NCBI GenBank assembly: GCA_019241635.1
Contig: JAFAWR010000060.1
Location: forward strand, 1 to 33,046
From: Solirubrobacterales bacterium
Lineage (GTDB): Bacteria > Actinomycetota > Thermoleophilia > Solirubrobacterales > Solirubrobacteraceae
Length of the DNA stretch: 33,046 nt
Direction of reading: 5' to 3'
This document shows, piece by piece, positions 23,812 to 31,421 of this stretch. The notes under the pieces were generated by a model. That model saw only the letters and a program-made list of their open reading frames with translations, ran no database searches and was not told where the DNA came from. Every line of letters begins with the position of its first letter. The first letter of the stretch is position 1. Both the position numbers and the translations under genes were made by a program.

Positions 23812-23837
23812 TGATCGTCTATTGACGCTGATCGTCT
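23812..23837. repeat. Direct repeat TGATCGTCT flanking the MaoC -35 element
   Basis: TGATCGTCT occurs at 23812-23820 and 23829-23837, a 17-base period that brackets the TTGACG -35. Both copies are preceded by GAC plus two bases (GACAGTGATCGTC, GACGCTGATCGTC). The arrangement suits a regulator binding over the promoter, most simply the divergent TetR. Confidence 0.45.
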
Positions 23838-23850
23838 CGTTCTGTATTTA
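23822..23850 (+). promoter_or_regulatory. Sigma-70-type promoter of the MaoC operon
   Basis: TTGACG (23822-23827), a 17-base spacer and TATTTA (23845-23850) make the best promoter match in the window. The predicted start near 23857 leaves a leader of about 50 bases containing a GGGAG ribosome-binding site. Confidence 0.6.
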
Positions 23851-23905
23851 TACCAGCCGTGTCCTGGTGCCTTCACGGACCGCCGGCGAGCAGGGAGATC
23901 AATCG

Positions 23906-23929
23906 ATGACCACGCATGCACGTAGATGA
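23906..23929 (+). CDS. Possible 7-codon leader ORF overlapping the MaoC start
   Basis: ATG at 23906 with GGGAG (23893-23897) 8 bases upstream encodes MTTHARR and stops at 23927-23929, after the out-of-frame MaoC ATG at 23916. The only good ribosome-binding site in the leader is spaced for this short frame and not for MaoC (18 bases away), so MaoC translation may depend on reinitiation. It may also be coincidental. Confidence 0.3.
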   Translation: MTTHARR

Positions 23930-24368
23930 ACTGGCCGGCCGGGTCGGCCAGGAGCTCGGCCTGACCGACTGGGTGACAGTCGACCAGGCGCGGATCGACC
24001 GGTTCGCCGACGCCATCGACGACCACCAGTGGATCCACGTGGATCCCGAGCGAGCCGCGTCCGGACCCTACGGCGTGACCATCGCCCATGGCTACCTGAC
24101 CCTCTCCATGCTCTCGATCTTCCTGGAGCCGATCCTGGATTTCGACGGATTGGCGATGCGCCTCAATTACGGAATCGACCGGATCCGGTTTCCCCACCAC
24201 GTGCCGGTTGGCTCCAGGCTGCGGGCACGGGTGACGCTCGAGTCGGTGGACGAGATCGAGCGCGGGGTCCGCGTCGGGTTGGCCTGCGTGCTCGAGATCG
24301 ACGGGGTCGGCAAGCCGGCCTGCGTGGCCCACCCGATCGCGTTACTCGTCCGCGCGGCGCCGTCATGA
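23916..24368 (+). CDS. MaoC-like hot-dog-fold dehydratase/hydratase
   Basis: A 150-residue single hot-dog protein. The hydratase motif is ADAIDDHQWIHVD (31-43) with the Asp36/His41 catalytic pair, then GPYGVTIAHGYLTLS, the conserved IAHG element. This WIHVD form is typical of NodN/MaoC-type (R)-specific enoyl-CoA hydratases. The ATG at 23916 is the first start possible because an in-frame TGA lies at 23907-23909. The stop overlaps the SDR start as ATGA. It would add water to, or remove it from, a 2-enoyl/3-hydroxyacyl-CoA in the pathway formed with the downstream SDR. Confidence 0.9.
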   Translation: MHVDELAGRVGQELGLTDWVTVDQARIDRFADAIDDHQWIHVDPERAASGPYGVTIAHGYLTLSMLSIFLEPILDFDGLAMRLNYGIDRIRFPHHVPVGSRLRARVTLESVDEIERGVRVGLACVLEIDGVGKPACVAHPIALLVRAAPS

Positions 24369-25192
24369 GCGACGCGCAGGGTGATTCGCTCACGGCCGGC
24401 CTGGAGAATGCGCGGGTTCTGGTTACCGGAGGCGGCACCGGCATCGGGCGGCAGACCGCGCTGCGCTTCGCCGAGGCGGGAGCCAGGGTCGCCGTGCTCG
24501 GCCGCACTCGTGAAACGCTCGAACGGGTGGTCGGGGAGCTCCGGGCCGTGGGCGCCGAGTCGGCGTTCTACGTGGCCGACATCCGCGCCGAGGAGTCGAT
24601 CAACCGTGCCTTTGCGCTGATCGACGAGGCCTGGGGCGGCGTTGATGTGCTGATCAACAATGCCGGCGGCCAGTTTCCCAAGCTCGCCCTCGACATGTCC
24701 ATCAACGGCTTCCGCTCTGTGGTCGACCTCAACCTGGCCGGCACGTTCATCTGCAGCCAGGCGTTCGCCCGGTCGGTGGTCGCCCGACGGGGTAGCGGGA
24801 CCGTCGTCAACGTCACGACCGCGGCCGCCGTGCGACCCTCCGCCGGGCTGGCCCACGCGGTGAGCGCACGCTCCGGAGTGATCGCGCTCACCCGAGTGCT
24901 CGCGCTGGAATGGGCCGAGTACGGCATCACTGTCAACGCTGTCGCCCCAGGCATGATCGACACCTCGGGGCTCGTGGAAGCCGAGCTCGGTGGCGAGAGC
25001 TCGACGATCGAGCACCTGGCCGCCAAGGCGGTGCCGCTGAAGCGCGCCGGCACCGCGCAGGAGGTAGCCGCGCTCATCACCTTCCTCGCGTCGCCGGCCT
25101 GCGGGTACATGACCGGCGAGACAGTCCTGCTCGACGGCGGCTACTCGCTCGGCCCCGGCATGCACATCGACCGCAGCGGCAAGTACATCTGA
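24365..25192 (+). CDS. SDR-family enoyl-/2,4-dienoyl-CoA reductase-like protein (PECR type)
   Basis: A 275-residue Rossmann enzyme. The NADP-binding glycine motif TGGGTGIG is at 21-28 and NNAGGQF at 98-104; the GGQF extension is a mark of peroxisomal trans-2-enoyl-CoA reductase and 2,4-dienoyl-CoA reductase relatives. The classical SDR Tyr-x3-Lys is absent: the aligned positions are Ala165 and Arg169 in HAVSARSGVIALTR, which resembles the PECR sequence at this point. LALEWAEYGITVNAVAPGMIDT follows. It probably reduces an unsaturated acyl-CoA and is not an alcohol dehydrogenase. The start ATG at 24365 overlaps the MaoC stop by 4 bases. Confidence 0.88.
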   Translation: MSDAQGDSLTAGLENARVLVTGGGTGIGRQTALRFAEAGARVAVLGRTRETLERVVGELRAVGAESAFYVADIRAEESINRAFALIDEAWGGVDVLINNAGGQFPKLALDMSINGFRSVVDLNLAGTFICSQAFARSVVARRGSGTVVNVTTAAAVRPSAGLAHAVSARSGVIALTRVLALEWAEYGITVNAVAPGMIDTSGLVEAELGGESSTIEHLAAKAVPLKRAGTAQEVAALITFLASPACGYMTGETVLLDGGYSLGPGMHIDRSGKYI

Positions 25193-25218
25193 CCGAGCCG
25201 ATCAGGAAAGGCGCCGAC

Positions 25219-25752
25219 ATGTTCTTCTTTCACTTCAACGTCGTCTGCTCCGACTTCGACACCTCCTACGACTTCTACACCAACGCGGTGGGGATGCGCC
25301 CACTGACGAGCTCCCGGGCCGGCACAACCGTCGGCGAGCCGGCCAACCGGGCGGACTCGGCCGGATGGCGACCCGGGGAGAGCCGCAACGATGCGGAGAA
25401 CGGCCGCCACGTGGCCGAGCTGCTCGGCTTCGAGGGAAGCGGCGAGTGGCGGGGCGCCTTCCTGTACTTCGGCTTGAGCCGAGCCGGAGCCTACGTCGAT
25501 CTCCTGCAATGGAAGGACCCCCTGCCCAAGCGCCAGCGCTCCGCGCGCGAGATCGGGCTGGCGCGGGTGTGCATCCGCGTGGAGAACCTGGAGGAGCAAC
25601 TCGAGCGTCTCGAGCAGCACGGCGTACCCACCGTGAGCGAGGTCAAGGAGATGACCCTCGGGGTGACCAACGTGCGGGTCGTGTGCTTCCGCGATCCGGA
25701 CGACGTCTTACTCGAGTACATCGAGTTCGCCGAGAAGCCGTGGGGAACGTGA
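25219..25752 (+). CDS. VOC-superfamily (glyoxalase/bleomycin-resistance fold) protein
   Basis: A 177-residue protein with paired beta-alpha-beta-beta-beta modules. Module 1 opens FFHFNVVCSDFDTSYDFYTN with a possible metal ligand His5; module 2 opens LARVCIRVENLEEQLERLEQ and ends FRDPDDVLLEYIEF with a candidate metal-ligand Glu. The first-strand histidine of module 2 is not obvious, so the metal site may be incomplete. AGGAAAGG lies about 8 bases before the ATG at 25219. It is 26 bases after the SDR stop, in the same operon. VOC members include methylmalonyl-CoA epimerases, dioxygenases and lyases; none can be assigned here. Confidence 0.85.
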   Translation: MFFFHFNVVCSDFDTSYDFYTNAVGMRPLTSSRAGTTVGEPANRADSAGWRPGESRNDAENGRHVAELLGFEGSGEWRGAFLYFGLSRAGAYVDLLQWKDPLPKRQRSAREIGLARVCIRVENLEEQLERLEQHGVPTVSEVKEMTLGVTNVRVVCFRDPDDVLLEYIEFAEKPWGT

Positions 25753-25780
25753 CGACGTAGCCGTGAGCGCGAGCCGGCGA

Positions 25781-25812
25781 GTTCACTGGCGAATGAACCG
25801 CCACAGAGGCGG
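25781..25812. terminator. Hairpin pair between convergent VOC and SDR genes
   Basis: GTTCA/TGAAC (25781-25785 with 25794-25798) and CCGCC/GGCGG (25798-25802 with 25808-25812, loop ACAGA) lie back to back between two convergent genes. CCGATCTTT follows on the plus strand. This is a plausible but short bidirectional terminator. Confidence 0.35.
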
Positions 25813-25871
25813 CCGATCTTTGGTTGCCAGCACCAACATTCTGAAGCCCTGTGCGCCGGAGCCAATCGGGA

Positions 25872-26633
25872 TTAGCCGATGGTTCGCCCGCCGTCGACGG
25901 GCAGCGTCTGACCGACGATGTAGCCCGCGGCAGGGGACGCCAGGAACACTACGGTCGCGGCCAGTTCACGCGGGTCGCCCGCGCGACCCAGAGGGATCCG
26001 CTCCATCTGCGCCTCGATATAGCCGGGCGCGTATTGCCCGGTCATCTCAGACTCGAAGAACCCGGGCGCGATCGAATTCACCCGGATGCCCTTGCGTCCT
26101 GACCACTGGTTCGCGAGGTCGCGCGTCAGGCCAATCAGCCCTGCCTTCGAAGAGGAGTAGGCCGCTTGCGGCAGGCCCGCGGTCGTGATCCCGAGCACCG
26201 ACGAGATATTGATGATGCTCGAGCCGGGTTGCATCACGCGCCCGCACGCCTGAGCCATCCAGTAGGACCCGTTCAGGTTGACGTCGATTACCCTGCGGAA
26301 CTCGTCCGGGCTTTCGCGAGTGGCAGGCACGGCGGTTCCTATGCCCGCGTTGTTCACGAGGATGTCGACACGGCCAAAGCGCCGAAGCGTCGCGTCCACA
26401 AGCTCTCGGCACGACTCGGGATCACTCACGTCTGTACCGACAGCGAGGGCCCGGCGCCCCGCCGTGGCCACCAACTCAGCCGTCCCGGACAGGCGATCGA
26501 CACGGCGGGCGGCCACGGCGATATCCGCGCCGGCCTCGGCCAGGGCCTGTGCGAAGACCACCCCCAGGCCACTGGAGGCTCCGGTGACGATGGCCACCTT
26601 GCCATCCAGGCGAAAGAGTTCGTGAACGGGCAC
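25872..26633 (-). CDS. Classical SDR-family oxidoreductase
   Basis: A 253-residue short-chain dehydrogenase with all classical features: TGASSGLG (17-24), NNAG (94-97), Ser144/Ser145 in INISSV, and the catalytic Tyr159 and Lys163 in AAYSSSKAGLIGLT. It ends FLASPAAGYIVGQTLPVDGG. ARR after the second strand suggests NADP(H). The GTG at 26631-26633 has GAGGAGG about 6 bases upstream. It is the type found as 3-hydroxyacyl-CoA dehydrogenase or 3-oxoacyl reductase, in keeping with the neighbouring dehydrogenase genes. It is divergent from a TetR gene across a 68-base gap. Confidence 0.93.
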   Translation of the reverse strand: MPVHELFRLDGKVAIVTGASSGLGVVFAQALAEAGADIAVAARRVDRLSGTAELVATAGRRALAVGTDVSDPESCRELVDATLRRFGRVDILVNNAGIGTAVPATRESPDEFRRVIDVNLNGSYWMAQACGRVMQPGSSIINISSVLGITTAGLPQAAYSSSKAGLIGLTRDLANQWSGRKGIRVNSIAPGFFESEMTGQYAPGYIEAQMERIPLGRAGDPRELAATVVFLASPAAGYIVGQTLPVDGGRTIG

Positions 26634-26667
26634 ATCTGCCTCCTCGGATTTGCGATGCGTGATAGAA

Positions 26668-26683
26668 CTAAGCGCCCGCTTAG
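26668..26683. promoter_or_regulatory. TetR operator-like palindrome CTAAGCG-CC-CGCTTAG
   Basis: A perfect 7-base inverted repeat with a 2-base centre lies midway in the short divergent space between the SDR gene and the TetR gene. Arms, symmetry and position are as expected for a TetR dimer site. The TetR-acyl-CoA dehydrogenase operon and the SDR would be co-repressed. Confidence 0.65.
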
Positions 26684-26701
26684 GTCAACGATCGGATCAG
26701 C

Positions 26702-27313
26702 ATGCCACTAGCTCAAAGCGGTGTCCAGAGACGAGAGCTCGAGTCGTCTGAAGCCCGGCGGCGAGTGCTCGATGCCGCGGTCGACGCGTTCGCGGAGCGC
26801 GGATTCGGCGGAACCAGTACGCGAGACGTCGCTGTGCGCGCAGGGCGTAGCCCGGCCGCCGTGTACGTTCACTATGACTCCAAGGAGGCTCTGCTCTACG
26901 CGATCAGCCTCGAGGGTCACATGGCCGCGCTGGACTGCCTGAAGCTCGCCTACGCGTCGAGTGAGGACCCCGCCGCGCGCCTGCACGCCATGGTGTTCGC
27001 GTTCAGCGATTGGCACATGGAGAATGCCAGGCTAGCGCGCGTGGTCCAGTATGAGCTGCACGCCCTGTCCAAAGTGCACCGCGCCGATATCGTGTCGCTT
27101 CGCCGGCGGTTTCACCGCGTCATGGTCGGTGCCGTCAGAGACGGGATTCGGGCCGGTCAGTTCCAGGTCGACGATGTGAACGGGACGGCCCGTGCGCTGC
27201 TCTCGCTCTGCATCGACTTGGTCCGCTGGTTCGACCCCGCCCGCGGCCGCAATTCCCGGGCGATCGCGCAGCTCAACGCCGACCTTGCACTCCGGATGGT
27301 CGGTGACGTATGA
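26702..27313 (+). CDS. TetR-family transcriptional regulator
   Basis: A 203-residue regulator. The helix-turn-helix TSTRDVAVRAGRSPAAVYVHY (39-58) and following SKEALLYAI are standard for TetR. The C-terminal domain is helical, ending RMVGDV. It overlaps the acyl-CoA dehydrogenase gene by 4 bases (ATGA) and starts 19 bases from the palindrome at 26668-26683, so autoregulation plus control of the dehydrogenase and the divergent SDR is the simplest reading. No clear Shine-Dalgarno site precedes the ATG. Confidence 0.92.
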   Translation: MPLAQSGVQRRELESSEARRRVLDAAVDAFAERGFGGTSTRDVAVRAGRSPAAVYVHYDSKEALLYAISLEGHMAALDCLKLAYASSEDPAARLHAMVFAFSDWHMENARLARVVQYELHALSKVHRADIVSLRRRFHRVMVGAVRDGIRAGQFQVDDVNGTARALLSLCIDLVRWFDPARGRNSRAIAQLNADLALRMVGDV

Positions 27314-29139
27314 CCGTGCTGCGAGAAAAGCTGCTGCCCACGCTCGACTACCTCCTGCACGAGTGGCTCGACATCGGGGGGCTCCTGCACAGGCCACGGT
27401 TCGCCGATCACGACAAATCGGGGGTCGACGACGTGCTGCGTACCGCGGCCGACATCGCAGCGAAGTGGTTCGAGCCAGCGAACCGACTGATCGACGAACA
27501 CGAGCCGCGCTTCGACGACGGCCGGGTGGTGCTGCCAGCGGCGACCCAGCACGCGTGGGACGCCTACGTCGAGTTCGGCTTCATGCTGGCCGCGCACGAT
27601 GCCGAGCACGGCGGGCTGCAGTTGCCCCGAACCGTGGACTTTGCCACCAAGGTGATCCTCGCCTCGGCCTCGGTCGCGGTCAGCCCGGGCATGCTCACCG
27701 AGGCGAACGCGGCACTGCTGCTGGTGCATGGCAGCGACGCCCAGCGCGCGGTGTTCGCCCACCGCGAGCTGACCGGCCAGTGGACCGGGACGATGTGCCT
27801 GTCCGAGTCGGAGGCAGGCTCCTCGCTGTCTGACATCACCACACGAGCTGTATCGGACGGCCCCGCGTCGGCAGACGATCCGCTCGGCCCGCGCTACCGA
27901 CTGAGCGGCAACAAGATGTGGATCAGTGCCGGCGAGCACGAGCTCACCGAGAACATCGTGCACCTGGTGCTCGCGAAGATCCCCGGACCGGAGGGAAAGG
28001 TAGATCCAGGCACGCGCGGCATCTCACTGTTCATCGTGCCCAAGTTCCTGGTTGATGAGGACGGCAGGCTCGGCGAACGCAACGACGTGGTCCTGGTCGG
28101 CCTCAATCACAAGGTGGGTTATCGGGGCACCCCGAACACCGCGCTCGCCTTCGGCGACGGGACCTACGCCCCCATGGGTGGGCGGGGCGCGATCGGCTAC
28201 CTCGTCGGGGCGCCCGGCGACGGCCTGCGGCAGATGTTCCACATGATGAACGCTGCGCGCATCGAGATCGGACTCAGCGCGGCCGCCCTCGGGCTAGCGG
28301 GTTACGCGGTGTCCCTGGACTACGCCAAGCAGCGTCGCCAGGGCCGGCCGGTCACCCGGAGCGGAAAGGACGCGAGGAGCCGACCGGTGATGCTGATCGA
28401 GCACGCCGATGTCAAGCGGATGCTGCTGGCGCAAAAGGCCTACGCAGAGGGCGGAATCGCGCTGGGCCTTTACGCCGCCCGGCTGCTTGACGAGGAGACC
28501 ACCGGCTCGCCCGACGCCGCCGCTGAGGCGGGCCGGCTCCTCGAGATCCTGACCCCAGTCGTGAAGAGCTGGCCCAGCGAGTGGTGCCTTGAGGCAAACA
28601 GTCTGGCCATCCAGGTGCTCGGGGGCGCCGGCTATACCCGCGACTTCGCGGTCGAGCAGTACTGGCGAGACAACCGCCTGAACATGATCCACGAGGGCAC
28701 GCACGGGATCCAGGCGCTCGACCTGCTCGGACGGAAGATCAGGCAACAGGATGGTGCTCACCTTCGTGCCCTCGGGGGACGGGTCTCGGTCACGGTCGAG
28801 CGCGCCCGCACGGCCGGGCTCGTCACAGAATCCGAACAGCTTGCCGCCGCATGGGAGCAGGCCGCGCAGACGGCGACTGCCGCGTGGGAGACGGGCGATC
28901 CGGCAGACGCACTGGCCAACGCGACGCCTTACCTGCAGGGGTTCGGCCACGTGATCCTCGCCTGGATCTGGCTCGACATCGCCGCTGGAGCGGTGACATC
29001 CGAACACGCCGAGGCACCTGGCAAGGTGGCGGCGATGCGCTTCTTCTTCGTTTATGAGCTGCCAAAGGTGCGCGCCTGGTTCGACGTGGTCGCCCAACGC
29101 GACGCTCTGTGCCGGGACCTCGATCCCGCGCTCCTGTGA
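27310..29139 (+). CDS. Acyl-CoA dehydrogenase, long (about 600-residue) DmdC-like type
   Basis: A 609-residue flavoprotein. Visible are the FAD/substrate segment TMCLSESEAGSSLSDI (161-176), YRLSGNKMWISAGEHE (196-211) and the catalytic base Glu462 in LNMIHEGTHGIQALDLLGRK. The extra C-terminal domain of about 130 residues (VTVERARTAG to the end) is the one seen in the large acyl-CoA dehydrogenases that include 3-methylmercaptopropionyl-CoA dehydrogenase (DmdC), as opposed to the 380-residue enzymes. DMSP-type substrate use is not implied; many such paralogues act on other acyl-CoAs. It is co-translated with the TetR gene. Electrons would pass to electron-transfer flavoprotein, not encoded here. 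Confidence 0.93.
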   Translation: MTVLREKLLPTLDYLLHEWLDIGGLLHRPRFADHDKSGVDDVLRTAADIAAKWFEPANRLIDEHEPRFDDGRVVLPAATQHAWDAYVEFGFMLAAHDAEHGGLQLPRTVDFATKVILASASVAVSPGMLTEANAALLLVHGSDAQRAVFAHRELTGQWTGTMCLSESEAGSSLSDITTRAVSDGPASADDPLGPRYRLSGNKMWISAGEHELTENIVHLVLAKIPGPEGKVDPGTRGISLFIVPKFLVDEDGRLGERNDVVLVGLNHKVGYRGTPNTALAFGDGTYAPMGGRGAIGYLVGAPGDGLRQMFHMMNAARIEIGLSAAALGLAGYAVSLDYAKQRRQGRPVTRSGKDARSRPVMLIEHADVKRMLLAQKAYAEGGIALGLYAARLLDEETTGSPDAAAEAGRLLEILTPVVKSWPSEWCLEANSLAIQVLGGAGYTRDFAVEQYWRDNRLNMIHEGTHGIQALDLLGRKIRQQDGAHLRALGGRVSVTVERARTAGLVTESEQLAAAWEQAAQTATAAWETGDPADALANATPYLQGFGHVILAWIWLDIAAGAVTSEHAEAPGKVAAMRFFFVYELPKVRAWFDVVAQRDALCRDLDPALL

Positions 29140-29663
29140 CCCGCCGCGAGCCACCTCCCTCAGCCGCCTCTACCGCGAATCGACGGTGCTCCACACAGCC
29201 AACGCCGGTAGTGGTTCGCGACGAACTCCAGGTCGACATCGGCGCTGATCGTGTGGAGCGCGCGTTTGCGTCGGGGCGTAGCGAGGTATGACGAAGGGTC
29301 GAGCGGCCCTGAGCGGCGCTTGGGCTTCACCTCGGATGCGACTCCAGCACGCCACACGTCGGATCCTGGTGGGGCGATCCTGCGGTATGAACGGCGAGAC
29401 GACCATCGTCCCAGTCCGCCTGCTCGACCTCCCTGCGCATCGGCGGCCCTACCCCGGAGGCGGGACGTATTCGGTGCGCCGATCCGGCTTATAAGATCGG
29501 GACGATCGTCATACGACCGGAGTGAGCACGCGGCGCGCCCGGCTGCCTTCCACATGATCTCGAACCCCGCTACCATTCTTTCGAGTCAGCAAGTCCCCGG
29601 AGAACGGATGCGGATGCGGGAGACGGTCGCGATGAGCTGCGAAACGAATCGTGAGAGGACAGG
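29140..29663. other. Intergenic stretch; possible short remnant on the minus strand
   Basis: No intact gene is supported. On the minus strand a frame ending at 29160 contains SYLATPRRKRALHTISADVD and then LEFVANHYRRWLCG with good codon use over about 60 codons, which could be a gene remnant of unknown origin. Upstream of the TetR gene a TATAAG (29490-29495) might be a -10 element. Confidence 0.3.
29501..29510. promoter_or_regulatory. Perfect palindrome GACGATCGTC upstream of the third TetR gene
   Basis: A 10-base perfect palindrome lies 153 bases upstream of the TetR start and 5 bases after a TATAAG hexamer. It contains GATCGTC, also seen upstream of the MaoC and importer operons. It could be an autoregulatory site; the evidence is weak because GATCGTC is common in GC-rich coding DNA. 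Confidence 0.3.
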
Positions 29664-30287
29664 ATGGCGCGAGGCACCGTAACACGGAGAGAGGTTCTCG
29701 ATCTAGCCGCAAAGCTGTTCGCAAAGCACGGGTACGCGTCCACCAGCCTCGAGGCGGTTGCATCGCGGCTCGGCGTCACGCGTCAGGCGCTGTACTACCA
29801 CTTTCGCAGTAAGGGAGAGATTCTTGGCGCCCTGTTCGACGAGATGATGACCCGGCTCGAGTCCGGCATCGCGAGAGTCTCAGAGGAGCCGGATGATCGA
29901 CGATTCCTTGCCATGCTCAGAGCTCACATCGCCACAACGGTCGAGCAGCCGGATCTGGTCGCGCTTCTGCTCCACGAGCGACCGGCGATCGCCAAACTCA
30001 AGTGGACGCACGCTAGTACGCGGCGCAGGGACTACGCGAACCTGTTCACCGACGCATACGACTCCGGCGTCAAGGCGGGTGCCCTTAAGGCCCTCGACAC
30101 ATGGCTCGCGGTGAATGGTGCGATCGCCGCCGCGAACGGCGTTTCATCGTGGTACCACGCAGAGAATAGCCGCGTGCCACCGGGCGAGATTGCCGAGAGC
30201 ATGTTCGACCTTCTCAGTACGGGTTTCATCCGTCCTGAATACGCGCGCGCGAGCCTGCCCTCAGCGGCCGCCCTGGAAGTCGCGTAA
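29664..30287 (+). CDS. TetR-family transcriptional regulator (FadR/KstR2-like N-terminus)
   Basis: A 207-residue regulator. The helix-turn-helix TSLEAVASRLGVTRQALYYHF (27-47) followed by RSKGEIL is close to those of fatty-acid and sterol TetR regulators of actinobacteria. The C-terminal helical domain contains ALLLHERPAIAKLKW. AGAGGA lies 4 bases before the ATG. It stands alone, with long gaps on both sides, so its targets may be distant or may include the small genes to its right. Confidence 0.92.
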   Translation: MARGTVTRREVLDLAAKLFAKHGYASTSLEAVASRLGVTRQALYYHFRSKGEILGALFDEMMTRLESGIARVSEEPDDRRFLAMLRAHIATTVEQPDLVALLLHERPAIAKLKWTHASTRRRDYANLFTDAYDSGVKAGALKALDTWLAVNGAIAAANGVSSWYHAENSRVPPGEIAESMFDLLSTGFIRPEYARASLPSAAALEVA

Positions 30288-31005
30288 CTGCGCGCCGCTG
30301 CGGTTCGCGCCGTATCGCTGAGGACGGCGGGTTCACTCCCGAATGCCGGTCGCAGCCCCAAGACGGCCGACGGGTTGGAGTACGCAGACATGGACCCGGA
30401 CCGCCTGAGCCCATCCACCCCTCGCAGGCTCCGGGGGAAGCCTCCGGCAATGCGCACCGTCTCGACGACGGCGCTTGCGCGCCCGCAGATTTGGTCCGGT
30501 CGCAAACCCGGGGGCCTGATCTGCTCGCTTGCACGATCCGCGTCCTCGGCGCGAGATGGGCTGACCGCGCCCTCCGCGTTGACAAACGCAAAGCAGCCTG
30601 ATTGACTTTCCCGTCAGCAGATTGCGACGAACCCGTAGCACGGAGGTGAGCTTTCGGGACATCCTCAAGGCCTATCCAGTTGTGTTCTCCCGACTCGAGC
30701 CCGATCTTTCCTGAGCCTCAGTCAGCAATAAGAGACATGCGGAAGCACCAGAGCTCAGCGACGGCCGGGCCTCTCGGCTCGAGGGCCCCTGCCGTGACAG
30801 ATCAGCGACTCGGCTAATCGGCTGCGAGCAAGGCGATGACTGCGGGCTCGGAGGGTGAGTGTCACCATGTCGCGCGACGGATCCAGACACGGACCCTATA
30901 AGGGCCATTGAGACAGCGCCAAGTCGCTGCAGCGCCAACAAGCGCGTCTCCTCCGCCGGCCACCGCGCCTCGGTGGCGCCGACACACCAAGTGAACCTCG
31001 CCGTA
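30288..31005. other. Intergenic stretch with short repeats and a hairpin
   Basis: No gene is supported in these 700 or so bases. Visible items are a 9-base direct repeat CAGCGCCAA (30914-30922 and 30930-30938), a CCCTATAAGGG element (30894-30904) that includes a -10-like TATAAG, and a 7-base-stem hairpin GCCACCG-CGCCT-CGGTGGC (30959-30977). They may belong to the promoter and leader of the gene at 31071. Confidence 0.35.
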
Positions 31006-31037
31006 CACTCGACTATCCACTCGACTATCCACTCGAC
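31006..31037 (+). repeat. Tandem 12-base repeat CACTCGACTATC, 2.7 copies
   Basis: Two perfect copies (31006-31017, 31018-31029) and an 8-base third copy CACTCGAC (31030-31037) lie 23 bases before the AGGAGG site of the gene at 31071. They may be operator half-sites, a leader RNA element or a slippage-prone spacer. Confidence 0.85.
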
Positions 31038-31070
31038 GTTGCATCACAATTCATACCCTGAGGAGGCTCA

Positions 31071-31421
31071 TTGCCGGACAGTAAGCACATCCTGATCGTG
31101 CAGACGACCCCCGAGCGCGGAGCTGGCCACGACGAGAAACATTGGAGTGAGGAGTACACCGGACTGCTTCAGGGGGTCGTGCAGCTCAACGGCGTTCTCT
31201 CCGCGCAGCGGTTCAAGCTCAGCACATTCCAAGTGGCCACGATTCTTTCGGCGCCGCCCACGCCCGACGAGCACCCATATCTCGCCATCTATGAGGTCGA
31301 TGACCCGAAGACGGCGTCCGAGTCACTCGCGGAGAACGCCAGGCGTCTAGGGGCCCATGGCACCGCCTCCTCTCGCAGCCGGTATTACGACGCGATCAGC
31401 GATCGCGTCGTCCGCCCCTGA
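31071..31421 (+). CDS. Small probable ferredoxin-fold (dimeric alpha/beta barrel) protein
   Basis: A 116-residue soluble protein starting at TTG, decided by AGGAGG at 31061-31066. The pattern HILIVQTTPERGAGHDEKHW, then a helix, a strand with VATILSAPP and a strand YLAIYEVDDPKTA resembles EthD/Dabb-like dimeric alpha+beta barrels, in which a substrate sits between sheet and helices. I do not recognise an exact family, and no catalytic residues can be named. It stands alone on the plus strand with a 12-base tandem repeat in its leader. Confidence 0.75.
   Translation: MPDSKHILIVQTTPERGAGHDEKHWSEEYTGLLQGVVQLNGVLSAQRFKLSTFQVATILSAPPTPDEHPYLAIYEVDDPKTASESLAENARRLGAHGTASSRSRYYDAISDRVVRP

Noticed and set aside
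30646-30714. 22-codon plus-strand frame (VSFRDILKAYPVVF...) after GGAGG
   Set aside because: The GGAGG abuts the GTG with no spacing, and there is no other support for expression.
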